Positions 35,781 to 47,255 of a stretch of DNA of 64,000 nt are shown here, piece after piece. Below the pieces are notes generated by a model that saw nothing but the letters and a program-made list of their open reading frames with translations, made no database searches and was not told where the DNA came from. Position numbers and translations under genes: made by a program. How positions within the stretch are numbered: position 1 is the first letter of the stretch; the number at the start of each line of letters is the position of its first letter. This DNA is from Cunninghamia lanceolata (Eukaryota > Streptophyta > Pinopsida > Cupressales > Cupressaceae): the NCBI GenBank assembly GCA_027924645.1, contig BSBN01001687.1, positions 7,254,001-7,318,000 on the forward strand, read 5' to 3'.

Positions 35781-36540
35781 CTATTCATCCATCTCTTCTA
35801 CTTTCACCATTTCTTCAAAATGCAAATCAGCATCAACTTCATCAATGCAAAATGTAGGAAAACTAATCATTACCTCTTTCTTCCCTGCTATTGCAATATT
35901 TTCTTCCTCATCATCTACTGCAACTTTTCCCTTATCACTCTTGGATGCAATCTTGTTATTCTCCTCTTCAACCTTCTCATCCTCCAAAGGACACACAACT
36001 ATTTCTTCTTCCTCATTCTCATCTTCAACTACTGCAACTTCAGTTTTACTCTTTTCTTTCATGCCTTCAACAAGACATGCTACTACAATCTCTTATTTTT
36101 CTTCTTCATCCTCTTTTCCTACATACAAAATGTTATCTACACACAAATCATCATTAGAAACATAATGGGACTCAATCTTACCAATTTTCTTTCCCTCTAT
36201 TTTGCACTCTCTCAAAACTTCTCATGTCACTTGTCGTGTCTTTTGCAGTTGATAATAAAACAAAGCCATTAATCTTCTCTCTCCTCACAAGCATAGAAAT
36301 TCCTAAATGATTTCTCAAGACAAACCCCATACTCTTCCTCTTTGACATTTCGTCAAACACTTGCTACACACTCACAAACTCACATGCAACCACAACTATC
36401 TCCTACCCAACAAAGGTCCTAGAAGATGCACCTCTCAAAGCTCCCTCTACCCACTCTCTCTCAGTGGAGGAAGTCTGTACACCTTCTACCCAACTTAATC
36501 TCTGCTGAAGGGCAACCAACAAGTTCTCATACAACATTCA
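35781..36540 (-). pseudogene. Acidic unrecognised protein of Copia-5
   Basis: Reads right to left. About 36540-36230 in one frame contains EREWVEGALRGASSRTFVG, a TAG, then FDEMSKRKSMGFVLRNHLG. After a frameshift near 36230 it continues as IESHYVSNDDLCVDNILYVG and a Glu-rich tail (EDENEEEEIVVCPLEDEKVE) to a stop at 35781. About 250 residues; stops at TAG/TAA are few. It is the only coding candidate of this non-autonomous element and could be a diverged gag or a captured sequence; I recognise neither. Confidence 0.5.
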
Positions 36541-36605
36541 TCCAACCTCAAATCTAGTGTAAACTGCCTCACATTCGGCAATCTATTTACACACTCAGGA
36601 ACTCC
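36541..36605 (-). repeat. Tandem leader repeat of Copia-5, copy 2
   Basis: Resembles 41936-41998, sharing GTGTAAACT, TGATCTATTTACACA-like and GAACTC words. Without Copia-4 the two lie about 120 bp apart next to the PBS, so they form a short tandem repeat in the leader. Confidence 0.6.
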
Positions 36606-36648
36606 TCACACACATGCAACAAACCTCTCAAGCCTTGAAACAACCTCA

Positions 36649-37218
36649 TGTTAGGAATTGCATGCAGAAGATTTCAATTAAATGCAAATAAAGATTAATT
36701 AGAGGAATGAAAAATACACAGAAATAATAAGAATGAGTGACAATTTTTAACGTGTTTCACCCAAACTCGGGCTGCATCCACCAATAGAGAGTCCAATATT
36801 ATTATCTAGCAATTGAACTGATTACAACTAGCAATCCTTACAACTCAATACCGCTATAAATGCTACAATACAATATCTCAATGGAAACCCTAACCCTTAG
36901 CCACTTTTATCAAGCCTTATGTCAGTTACAAAATTAGGGTTTTTTTTATGTCAGCCAATAGAAAAATAACTCCCAACACCTTTATAAAATAATAAAAATC
37001 GCTTGAGGTTTTAGGGGCGCTGCCCCTGAGCCCCTGCAAGGGCGCTGCCTATCGACCCCGCCTTGTATCGCGATAGGGAGCACGCTAGGGGCGCTGCCCC
37101 TAGACCCCGTCTTGGGGTGCTGCCCCCAAACCCCTGTTAAATAATTTGGGGGAAACCCGCGCCAATAAAAATGGGGAAAATTTAAGCTTCGAGTCTAATT
37201 AGGCTCCATATAACAACA
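36649..37218 (-). repeat. Copia-4 3' LTR with GC-rich repeats
   Basis: 570 bp, TGTTAGGAATTGCATGC to AACAACA. The segment 37010-37135 repeats a GGGGCGCTGCCCC-type motif about four times, in a window that is otherwise AT-rich. The other LTR (517 bp) has only two degenerate copies at about 41763-41830. Confidence 0.92.
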
Positions 37219-37231
37219 ATCTCCCACTTGG
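37219..37231 (-). other. Copia-4 polypurine tract
   Basis: The minus strand reads CCAAGTGGGAGAT next to the LTR. A near-copy lies at 37258-37270, so the primer tract is doubled. Confidence 0.75.
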
Positions 37232-37354
37232 AGACTGATCAGACTCCACACCATATCATCTCCCACTTGGAGACTAATCATAACACCGCTGACCCTGTAG
37301 CTCCCACTGGAAATAAGTACCCTGGACCCTGTTGTTTTGATTTTTTTGGTTTTA

Positions 37355-40300
37355 TTATTGAAGAACAACTGAAGTTGAAGAGGATCTCAGCTTCTCCCTT
37401 GTCACTGCCTTTGTAAACATATCTACTGGATTTTCATCTATATGTATCTTTTCCAACCTTAATTATCCATTATCCAACACCAATCGAATGAAGTGATACC
37501 TCAACTGTATGTGTTTGGTCTATGAATGCAAGGTAGAATTCTTTACAAGATGTATGGCACTCTGACTGTCTATAAACAAATAACTATTATCCTGTTGTTT
37601 GCCCAATTCTTCCATGAAAGATTGCAGCTATATCATCTCTTTGCTTGCCTCTGTTACAGCTACATACTCTGCCTAGTGGTGGATAAAGCAACCACCTTTT
37701 GCAACCGTGAGATCCAACTCATTGCTATCCCACCTATAGTAAAGACATAACCTATAGTACTCCACTTGGTATCAATATCCCCTACCAAATATGAGTCTAC
37801 ATAACCTGCTAAATTAGTATTAGAGTCCCCAAAATATAAGTGTTTATTGGATGTACCTCTCAAATATCTGAGAATCCATTTTACCGCATTCCAATGCTCC
37901 AATCTGGGATTACTGATATACCTGCTTACGATTCCTACAGTATGTACAATATCCAGTCTCGTGCATACCATGGCATACATTAAGCTTCCTATAGCTTAAG
38001 CATATGGTACCTTGGACATTTTTTCTTCCTCCTCTTATGTCTTTGGACACATCTCCTTAGTCAATTTCAAATGACTAGGAAAAGGTGTGCTGATAGTTTT
38101 TGCATTCTCCATATGGAATCTCTGCAACACCTTTTCAACATAATCAGCTTGAGATAGAGTCAATTTTTTGTTCTTCCTATCTTCCTATCTCTACAAATTT
38201 TCATACCAAGGATTTGTTTTGCTGCCCCCAAATCCTTCATAGCAAATGATTGTGCTAACTGTTGTTTCAACTCTCTTATGTGATCCACGTTAGACCTTGC
38301 TACAAGCATGTCATCAACATATAAACATAAAATAATGTATCTATCATTATCCAACCTCTTAAAATAAACACAATTGTTAGAATTACACCGGCTGTAGCCT
38401 TGCTCAGCCATAAAACTATCAAATTTCAAGTACCATTGTCGAGGTGCTTGTTTCAAGCCATATAAGCTCTTCTTCAATCTGCACACCAATTTCTCCTTAC
38501 CTTTGACCTCAAGTCCTTGGGGTTGTTCCATATATATCTCCTCCTCCAAATCACCATGGAGAAAGGTAGTTTTCACATCTAGCTATTCCAAATGCAAATC
38601 TTCAGCAACCACAATACTTAAAACAGTATGAATAGAAGTCATCTTAACAACCGGAAAAAAAATCTCATCAAAATCAATACCTTTTTTCTATGCAAATCAT
38701 TTTACAACTAACCTGTCTTTAAATCTTTTCCTACCTCCATCTCCCTCTTTCAGCCTATAAACCCATTTGTAAATGGTAAAGCCTTTTTACCTACAGGCAA
38801 CTTACATAATTCACAAGTCTAATTTTTCAGCAAGGAGTCCATTTCTTCTTTCATTGCAAGCTCCCACTGAACGTTTGTATCCACTTGCATAGCTTCATCA
38901 TACCCTTTCGGTTCACCAGCATCTATTAACAAAATAGAATACAAAGAGGGAGAAAACCTTTCAGGAGGTCTACTTAGCCTTGTTGACTGTCTAACATTCA
39001 CTAGAGTTTGTGGTATTTCTTGTTGTTGTTGCGGAGCATGAGGAACCACTGGAACATCACTATCTGGAGTATCATCCAACACCACATAATCCTTTTCTTT
39101 CTTCTCATGTTGTTGCAACTGATCTTTTTACAACACCTTTTCATTGAATACAACATCCCTGCTTCTCACAATTTTTAGATTTTCAACATCCCAAAGCCTA
39201 TAACCAAATTCATCAATGTCATATCCAACGAAGATACACTTTTTTGATTTTGCATCCATCTTGGTTCTATTTTCAGAATCTAGATGTGCAAATGCTTCGC
39301 ATCTGAAGGTTTTGAGAAAATAATAACTCACCTTCTTCCATGTCCATGCTTCCTCTGGAATACCACAGCCCAAAGGAACTGAAGGACCTCTATTAATTAA
39401 ATATACATCGGTATTGACAACCTCTGCCCACATGTTTAAAGGTAGCCCAACATGTAATCTCATGCTCCTTGCACACTCCATTATTGTCCTATTCATGCGC
39501 TCAGCCACTCCATTTTCTTGTGGAGTCCCTGGAACCGTTTTCTACCTACAAATTTCATTAAAGGAACAATAATCCTCAAATTCTTTGCTGCAATACTCAC
39601 CACCATTATCAGATCTGAGACATTTTAAACTTTTACCCGTCTCATTCTCAACCAAGCTTCTCCATTTCTTAAATGTTTCAAATACATTAAATTTTTGCCT
39701 AAGGAAATATATCCAAACCTTCCTAGTTGCATCATCTATGAATGTAACATGATATCAAGAGCCACCGAGAGAAGATACTTGAGCCAGTCCCCATACATTT
39801 GTATGCACAAGCTCCAACTTTTCATCTTTCTTTTTCTTCCCATCCTTGTGAAAACTAACTCTCTTTTGTTTTCCATACACACGACTTTCACATAAATCCA
39901 TATTAATACATTTCAAACCTGGTAAAACTTTCTTAGAATGAAGTACCTTCATAACTTTTTCACTCATATGCCCAAGTCTATTATGCCATAGTGTTGTCTC
40001 AGAACCTGCAGCAACTATTTCAGTCTCTTCCTGCGAACCTGTAGCAACTGTTCCTGAACCTATTTGTTTTTTCTCTGCAACAACTAAAGTAGAAGGATCA
40101 ATATGACATGTACAAAGATATAAGGTGCCTACTTTCACACCTTTTGCTACTATTAAGGCACCTCTTGAAACCTTCTAATTTTTATCATTGAAAGTAACTA
40201 TGCAACCTTCATCAGCTAACTGCCCTACTGAAATTAAATTCCTACTCAACCTTGGAATGTGCCTTACCTCTTGTAGTAGCCAATGATTCCCATTCCGCAC

Positions 40301-41314
40301 CTTAATCTTAATTCTTCCCTTTCCAACAATTTGACAAGGTTCGTTATCTCCCAAATAAACTAGCCTAAAATCTCCTTGGACATAATTAAGAAAATAACTT
40401 CTATGGGGCGTGGCATGAAATGAGGCCCCTGAATCTAAAACCCATGAATCATCAGTATTATCTAGGGAAAGAATCAAAGCATCATCTTCAGATTTATTAC
40501 TTACCACATTTGCCTCCTTATTGCCTTCTTGTTTGTCTTCTTTATTCTTCCAAGACCAACAATATTTATTCAGAGGACTTAGTTTCCCACAGTACCAGCA
40601 ATCCTTCTGCCCTCTAGATTGGGATCTCTTGACCTTTGATTTTCCTCGTGACTTCCCATGACCTCCAGAACCTTTTCCTCTCTCCTTTGATCTACCCCTA
40701 CTTTCTGCATTCAAAACACTACCTGATGTAGACCCTCCTGAAATTTTCTTTTGCATTTCCTCGCTAAGGATAACACCAACAACATCATCAAATTTCAAAG
40801 TATTTGAACCAGAGACAAAGTTACTTACAATCATTACCAAGCTATTCCAGCTTTCTAGCAAAGAACATAAAACCAAGAGAGCCCTCACCTCTTCATCAAA
40901 TTTCACTTTTACAGAAGTTAACTGACTGGTAATTGTATTAAACTCATTTAAATGATCTGTCACAGATCCACATTCAATAATTTTTAGATTAAACAAATGC
41001 TTCATGAGAAATACCTTATTTGAGGCTGAGGGTTTTTCATACAATTTAGCCAAAGTTTTCATTAGTTCATCTGTTGTCTTTGCTTATGTTATATTGAATG
41101 CCACAGATGGTTCTAGGCACAACCTAATGGTTCCCAATGCCTTTTTGTCTAGAAGATTTCAATCCTCATTAGTCATTGTTGTTGGTTTCTTGGTTATTCC
41201 TTCCAACAGCCTCCATGAATCCTTCTGATAGAGATAATCCTACATCTACATCTTCCATAACTGATATTTCTACCCATTAAATTTATCTACCTTCAATTTA
41301 CCCTTGTCTGCCAT
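37355..41314 (-). pseudogene. Copia-4 gag-pol polyprotein, frameshifted
   Basis: Starts at the ATG at 41314 (MADKGKLKVDKFNG). Gag, protease and integrase share one frame to about 38819, then RT (38160-38576) and RNase H (from 37980) lie in two other frames. The gag knuckle (CWYCGKLSPLNKYC) has lost its His. Protease is intact (WVLDSGASFHATP, about 40400-40450). Integrase finger and core span 39128-40138; NRTIMECARS follows MAERM at 39508. RT YVDD is at 38310-38321. The C-terminus reads to a TAA near 37355 through stops. Three TAG codons fall within the first 35 residues. Confidence 0.9.
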
Positions 41315-41385
41315 TGCTCCCACTCAACCGTGAGACTCCCACTCAATCATGAGAAATTCCTACAGATGATAATCGAACACAACTT

Positions 41386-41399
41386 GCTCCGATACCACT
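41386..41399 (-). other. Copia-4 primer-binding site
   Basis: The minus strand reads AGTGGTATCGGAGC directly inside the 5' LTR, one change from the canonical initiator-Met site. Confidence 0.82.
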
Positions 41400-41916
41400 T
41401 GTTAGGAATTGCATACAGAAGATATCAATTAAATGCAAATAAAGATTAAACAGAGGAATGAAAAATACATAGAAATAATAACAGTGAGAGATAATTTTTA
41501 ACGTGGTTCACCCAAACTCGGGCTACATCCACCAACAAAGAGTCCAATATTATTATCCAGCAATCAAACTGATTACAACCAGCAATCCTTGCAACTCAAT
41601 ACCGCTGCAAATGCTACAATGCAATATCTCAACAGAAACCCTAACCCTTAGCCGCTTTTATCAAGCCTTATGTTGGTTACAAAATTAGGGTTTTTTTAAT
41701 GTTAGCCAATAGAAAATAACTTCTGACACCTTTATAAAATAATAAAAATTGCTTGAGGTTTCGGGGGCATTGCCCCTCGACCTCGCCCTGTATCGTGACA
41801 GAGAACGCACCAAGGGCGTTGCCCCTTGACCCTGTTGAATAATTTGGGGGAAAACCGCACTGATAAAAGTGGGTAAAATTTAACCTCTGAGTCTGATTAG
41901 GCTCCATATAACAACA
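41400..41916 (-). repeat. Copia-4 5' LTR
   Basis: 517 bp, TGTTAGGAATTGCATAC to AACAACA. It is shorter than its partner because it lacks part of the GC-rich repeat block. Confidence 0.92.
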
Positions 41917-41935
41917 CCTCATTGTTTCACAACTC

Positions 41936-41998
41936 CAACCTTAGGTCCTGGTGTAAACTACCTCATGATCGGTGATCTATTTACACAATCAAGAACTC
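41936..41998 (-). repeat. Tandem leader repeat of Copia-5, copy 1
   Basis: Partner of 36541-36605 and adjacent to the PBS. The Copia-4 insertion separates the two copies. Confidence 0.6.
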
Positions 41999-42000
41999 AA

Positions 42001-42013
42001 GCTTTGATACCAT
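42001..42013 (-). other. Copia-5 primer-binding site
   Basis: The minus strand reads ATGGTATCAAAGC, the initiator-Met-type site, just inside the right LTR. This fixes the direction of the element. Confidence 0.8.
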
Positions 42014-43371
42014 CTTATACAATACAAAAATGTGAAGCCAACACAACACAACACATATACCAAAGATGCAAACAAAACTATAATAATTTATTCATCAAAT
42101 TCATCATTTATTACAATATATTTTTCAAACAAAATATGCAACAAACATTATGTATGGCCTTCATGGCCTCTCCTACAAGAACACCCTCTCTCTATCTTAC
42201 TACTGTTGTGCAACTACATTCTCTTTTCTACACCTCACTTCCTCATTCCATTGTCTCCATACCTTCTTTCACAATACAGTTTTAGCCTCCTAAGAGGCTT
42301 CAGATTCTCCCTCCTATATGTTGTGCCCCTTCCCCTCTAATTTGTTGTGCTATCTTTTTTTTTTTATTTATATCAATAAATCTTCAAAGAAGGTGTTACC
42401 TTCTCCCCTATGCCCCTCTCTCTCACTTTAGGCATTGAAATTTCCTGAAGCTGCATTTAATTTTGAGCGAATAAAACAAAGAGGTAAATTATTTTGATTA
42501 CTATTGGTCACTACCTCAAATGAGGAATTTCATACCATTTTGGGCACCCATTCTTGGTATTTATAACTACAATTACAAGGTGCCTAAATTGGATTCCATT
42601 TCTCCTTCAATTTGGGTAGCTAGCCTCTTGAAGAAACTCCATTAAATTCCCTATATTATTATTTTTTAAATCATGCCAGCAACCTCTCAAATTTGTTTGA
42701 AGGAAAATGATCTTATTTTCCAAATATGGTATTTCATGCTCTACAGAGTTATTTTGTCAGACAATTACAAGTTATGCCCACCTAACAACAATAAAAACTT
42801 AGGATAATGCCTTTGATTACCCACAAACAAATTTGAAAAAAAGAAAATGAGAAGAATTTTCAATTATGCGACTTCAAAATGTGCACCGAATGCCGGAAAA
42901 GTGACTTTATGCATAACTTCTCACTAGATGCTCAATTTCTCCCAATAACTAGCTAAGATGTGTGTAATGACCCCCTTAACCTTCCTGTAAAATTATTTTT
43001 TTCCAGCTTCTAAAATCTCAAAAATTAATTGTTTTTTGTAAACTGGCTGGCCAAAACAGAGAAAATTAAATTCTCCCAAAAGGTGAAGAATCTGGCTATG
43101 AAATCTTTTCCACATTAGTTAAAATACTTCCACCAACATCCCTACCAAAGTATTTTATTCCATCCCTCATGAATTTTGAGAAACAATTATTTTCGTAAAA
43201 CTGTCATCAAAGCATTAAAACTGCGATCGGACGAAAACTCTAGTTTTGAAATCTAAACAAATTACAGGCTTTCTGATGAAGAGAGATGCCAAGAACAACC
43301 AAAACAAGCTAAAACTGAAAATATTCTTAGGTGATGCAAGATTGCCTGTGGACCCGGATTCTCCTACATCA
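42014..43371 (-). repeat. Copia-5 5' LTR
   Basis: Partner of 34005-35367. By eye they differ by many substitutions and short indels, suggesting an old insertion. It ends CTACATCA before the TSD AATTA. Confidence 0.82.
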
Positions 43372-43376
43372 AATTA

Positions 43377-44362
43377 ACCCTGGTATAATTGGTCCAGAAG
43401 GTCGTGCACTTTCCAAGCCTCCAATGGTTGTAGATGAAGTATGTGTCCTTGATGCTACTTATAGATATGTCATGCCAGGTAGTTGTATTAGCAAGAGGAA
43501 CAACAATGCATTCAACTTTGTGATCCCAATTAATGGAAACCCTGCACATGGCTTTTAAGTCTATGCAAAGAAGGCAAAAAAATCTTGCATGGACTATGGT
43601 TTTCATGTATTTGTTACAAGTTGGAATGAAGATGTTTCTAGATACATGGAAATGCTTTATAAGGGGTATGAATTCCTTCAATTTTTTCATGGAATACAAA
43701 GGGACTATGAAGGCTTATTAAAGGTTACAAATAGTTCACAGGTCTATTTTAGGGCATGAGTCCGTTGAAATACACAATATGTATAAGTAGAAAAGGTCTG
43801 TTCAAACATTTTAGTACATATGAAGTGCTCAGTAATCTAGGGAAAAGGGAGAACTATTATCAATGTGGAGAAGGGGATGCAACATTGTTAAAAGATATTA
43901 TTTTGGGGTGGAGCTAGTGAAGCATCTGACACCATTATTGAAGACAAGAGATTATACATGACAAACAAATGATATCATCTTAAGAGATAGAGTGACTAGA
44001 CCATACAAATTTCAAATGTAATGTCAAATGAAGATGCAAATGGTGTATGTGCTACTCATGGTTCTTCATTAGAGCTAAATTAGGTTCATGCTACTTAGAA
44101 TTTATCTATTCTTACAAGCCCTTCTAGCTTTACACCTCCTTTCAAGTATGGAATGAAGTCTGTGAGTCTTATTTCAACAAGAAGCAAACTGAAACAAGGT
44201 TTGTTAAAAGATCTTAAAGAAGTTGTAAAGCTACAGTTGAGAGTCCTAATGAAGGACTTATTCCTATGCCCCAAAAGGGGAAAAGGTATCAAACATTTGA
44301 GGGAAGTTAGGAAACATGTTCCTATTCCTATGCAAGCACTTGGAGGGGGTTATGGCCATTAA
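43377..44362 (+). pseudogene. ORF-B part 2
   Basis: Continues ORF-B after the Copia-5 TSD in the same frame, reading NPGIIGPEGRALSKPPMVV and later AFNFVIPINGNPAHGF. After one TAA (about 43556) the frame stays open to about 43760 (KSCMDYGFHVFVTSWNEDV). A further in-frame segment at about 44100-44362 reads FTPPFKYGMKSVSLIS and ends GGGYGH before a stop. Between these pieces the sequence is badly decayed. No family recognised. Confidence 0.5.
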
Positions 44363-44559
44363 GAGTCCAACTCCACTACTCCAAAAAGACATCTTCAAAT
44401 GTGGTGGCAGTTTTGAGTTTAACCAAGAGTTTTCAGTTGTGGAAACCAACTAACTCTTCACTCTACACCCAAGGAAGTTAATTTAAGTTGTTAAGAGGCA
44501 ATTACTCTCTTTATTCTCCACTAGAGGAAAGTCTCCTAATCTTTCTCAAGGATGTTTTG

Positions 44560-45142
44560 CTTTCCAATATATCTAGTTGTAATGAGATAGAGATACTCTC
44601 TCTGTAGATTTTGTAATAGATTTTGACATACAAAAATTTGTAATAGTTGTTTTAGCCTTCATGATTAATAAGAAAACTAGTTATTTCCTTTCTCAGATAC
44701 AATCTCATTGTATTTTCTGGAAGAGTTGTGAGTTTACTTATGGATACCAATCCCTTTTGTAGCTGCATTCTTCTTTTCTAACCTTTGCTAAAGTTTTCAT
44801 GGGTTTGTGTGAATGCAAGATAGTTTTCTTAAGATTGTTTTGTGCTTAAAAGACAAGTCCATAAATCCCCATTGGTGTATCACCTCCATTGTATTTTCAG
44901 TTATTCCTTACCTTTTTCATGATGAGAACCTAGTTAGATTGTTGAGTAGTCTTGTTTTAGTAGTATTTTATGCCTACAATTGATTATATTAGGTATTTTT
45001 AGTTTTAGGTAACAAGGAACCAACCCTTATCTCCAGGAGGTTGATCTTTAGTTGTCAAAGCCCAAACTTTGGGAGGTCTTCCCATGTTTCACTGAATAGT
45101 TGAGCTAGGTGTTTAGCAATGGTGCATATTCAAGTGACAACA
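44560..45142 (+). repeat. Gypsy-C 5' LTR, 3' portion (start unresolved)
   Basis: The sequence ends AAGTGACAACA directly before a PBS like that of Gypsy-B, so this is the end of an LTR. The left limit is arbitrary because no second LTR copy is in the window. It lacks genes. The stretch 44363-44559 is also gene-free and may belong to the LTR. Confidence 0.55.
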
Positions 45143-45147
45143 TTTTT

Positions 45148-45165
45148 TGGCACGCTTGGTGGGAC
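45148..45165 (+). other. Gypsy-C primer-binding site
   Basis: TGGCACGCTTGGTGGGAC, two bases different from the Gypsy-B site (CC to TT). Confidence 0.75.
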
Positions 45166-45498
45166 CATTTTGAACTATTTATAGCTCATTATTTCCCTTA
45201 TTTCTAATTTTTAGTCTGTGTTTCAGTGATTTCCACCTTTAAAGGCAATTATAAGCATATCTGGTGACTCCTACAATTATAATCTATTGTGTTTCAAAAA
45301 GATTAATAGTTAAACTTCTATGAGAAGAGTGCAGACAAGGAAAAACTTAACCATTTTGAGTATTTTTAGTTATCACCACCAAGAAGAAGGAGAGGAAGGT
45401 TAGTTCAAAGGACTCGAGTTGTTTATGTAAGAGTAAATTCAACTCCTCTTGGTAGACCTTTTCCTTACACTCTTCAAAGATTAATATTTACTCCTTCC

Positions 45499-47250
45499 AT
45501 GGCCCAGTTGAGAAATTTATCTTTTGTGACTTTCAATGGGAGCATTCCATTAGCTTTAAATGCTTATAATGATATACCAGTTTCTTCCCTTAAGAGCATT
45601 CCATTCTTTACTTGTGAAGATTCCACCACCCCTATAGAACATATCCAAGATATCTCCAATGTGTGCTTAGTTCATTATATCACTCAAGAATATGTGGCTA
45701 TCCGACTCTTGGCTTCATCCCTTAAAGGAAAAGTCCTTTAGTGGTCTAGAAGTTTGCCACCCACTTCAGTTCATTAATGGGATGAGCTAGGAGATGTACT
45801 TTGGAAATAATTTGGAGAGAAAGTAGAAAATGTTTCCTTGTTGGAGCAACTAACTACTATCAAAAAATATCCTAAAGAATTGATGATGGACTTCAACTTC
45901 AGGTTTCAAAAGACTTGGGAAAGGATTCCAACTCTTCTCAAACCCCCTCCACAAGGTGGATTTTTTATTTCTTAAGAGTTCTTAATTCTAATAATGCAAT
46001 GATGATGTATTCTATGGGAGTTGAAGTGTTACCAGAAGCATATGAGATAGCAATAAAGGCTGAGAATTTCTTAATACAAGCTTAAAAGATAGCTCCTAGA
46101 CCTCATGTACCTCTTTTCCTAGAGTTGCCAACACCTAGCCAGCCTTTACGTGCTCCTCTTCTTGAGCCTAAGGCCTCTTATCCACCTCTACATCTAGTCC
46201 TTCCAATGAAGTTGATGACCTTAGATCCTTAGTGAAGAACATTTTCAATAAACTATTCTCTTTGGAGAAACAACAAGCCCCTAGATCTTACTCAAATTAT
46301 AACTAAGGATAGCCTTCAAATCAAGGTTATCAACAAAATATGAATTAGTTTGCTAACCAAGGCTATCAACCTAATAGGTACTAATGTGTTAATCCAAATC
46401 TGCCTTTAAAAGTAAGCCCTCATATACAATAAGTCCCTACTATTAGCATGAGCAAATCCCTTGTCCCAGTCCAAAACAACATGGATCAAGAAGATGAATG
46501 GTGTTATACTTGTAATTGGCCTCATAAATAGTCCACTTATATGGTTGGTGTGCAAGAACAAGCTCTAATGGTGCAAAATTTTCTAAATCAGCAAGAACCA
46601 ATAATGGAACTTACAAATCCCAACATTGAGGTGCCTAAGGAGGCTGCTCATGAAGCTAGTCTTATGTTTTGGAGTCTTGAAGATCATTGTGCAGTCAATC
46701 AGCATGTGGTCAATTTGGTTATGCCTCGAAATAGTCTTATAGATAATACAAGGTCAAAGAAGAGACATTTGGAAAAAACTCCCATGCCTTCTATAGTATA
46801 GAATAAGCCTATTCCTAAAGAGAGGGAACTTGTAGTGAATCCTAAAAAGAGTAATCAAACTAGTATAACCAATAGGCCTGCTCTTACAAAAGATGTTCCT
46901 TCTCATTCTAAAGCTCCCAGCCAAACCATGGAACAGTCAAAGAATGAGTCCTAGGTTCCTACAATGTATATGCCTGCAAGAAGCCCATTGAATATTGTTG
47001 AGCAAATGAAGAAAATAAACTTGAATATGTCTATGTGGTATACATTATCAATTCCATCTCAACGGGACCTATTGTAAGATGATTTGAAAAAATTTCCATC
47101 ATCTGGACTAGCAATTCAAAAGGAGAAGAATCCAACTACTCTCATCCAACCCAATGAAGAGCAAGTAAATAAAGTGAAGAAACCATCTCCTTTCTAATTA
47201 TTGGGAAGTTTTTAGTACATGATTGCATAATAGACTTGTTACCTGATTTT
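45499..47250 (+). pseudogene. Gypsy-C gag (and protease start), degenerate
   Basis: Gag core resembling that of Gypsy-B: HIQDISNVC, then LLASSLKGKVL, a TAG, WSRSLPPTS and WDELGDVLWK, then FNFRFQKTWERIP. Several stops and at least one frameshift near 45960. A zinc-knuckle remnant at about 46500-46540 reads CYTCNWPHK with the last Cys changed. The open piece 46541-46801 follows. The last stretch (FLIIGKFLVHDCIIDLLPDF, about 47190-47250) looks like the start of a retropepsin domain and is cut by Gypsy-D. Confidence 0.8.
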
Positions 47251-47255
47251 GCTTC

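Larger units (their letters stand above)
35368..36643 (-). other. Copia-5 internal region, distal part
   Basis: About 1.3 kb between the 3' LTR and the Copia-4 insertion. It holds the acidic frame at 35781-36540 and purine-rich sequence on the minus strand. No copia domain is visible. Confidence 0.6.
36649..41916 (-). mobile_element. Copia-4: Ty1/copia element nested in Copia-5
   Basis: 5,268 bp with LTRs at 36649-37218 and 41400-41916, perfect TSD CCTCA (36644-36648 and 41917-41921), an initiator-Met-type PBS and a PPT. All copia domains are found in order on the minus strand, with frameshifts in RT and RNase H. RT (YVDDM) and gag wording resemble the Tnt1/Tork group, as in Copia-1, but the LTRs are unrelated to those of Copia-1. 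Confidence 0.95.
34005..43371 (-). mobile_element. Copia-5: non-autonomous element with copia-type PBS, split by Copia-4
   Basis: Two similar 1.36-kb blocks in direct orientation (34005-35367 and 42014-43371) flank an internal region of only about 1.4 kb once Copia-4 is removed. A PBS complementary to initiator Met (minus strand, 42001-42013) lies just inside the right block, so the element points left. The TSD is GATTA (34000-34004) against AATTA (43372-43376), four of five. Neither pol nor recognisable gag is present, only an acidic open frame. Outer LTR termini are uncertain by a few bases. Confidence 0.8.

Noticed and set aside
35736..36272. 178-codon plus-strand open frame rich in Phe/Tyr
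   Set aside because: Antisense of the Glu-rich minus-strand frame; its composition is what the complement of GAA/GAT codons gives.
10101..42013. Possible tRNA genes at the TGGTATC sites
   Set aside because: These are short primer-binding sites next to LTRs; no cloverleaf-forming sequence surrounds them.
34143..42340. Paired Ser/Leu-rich frames at 34143 and 42032
   Set aside because: Equivalent positions of the two Copia-5 LTRs.
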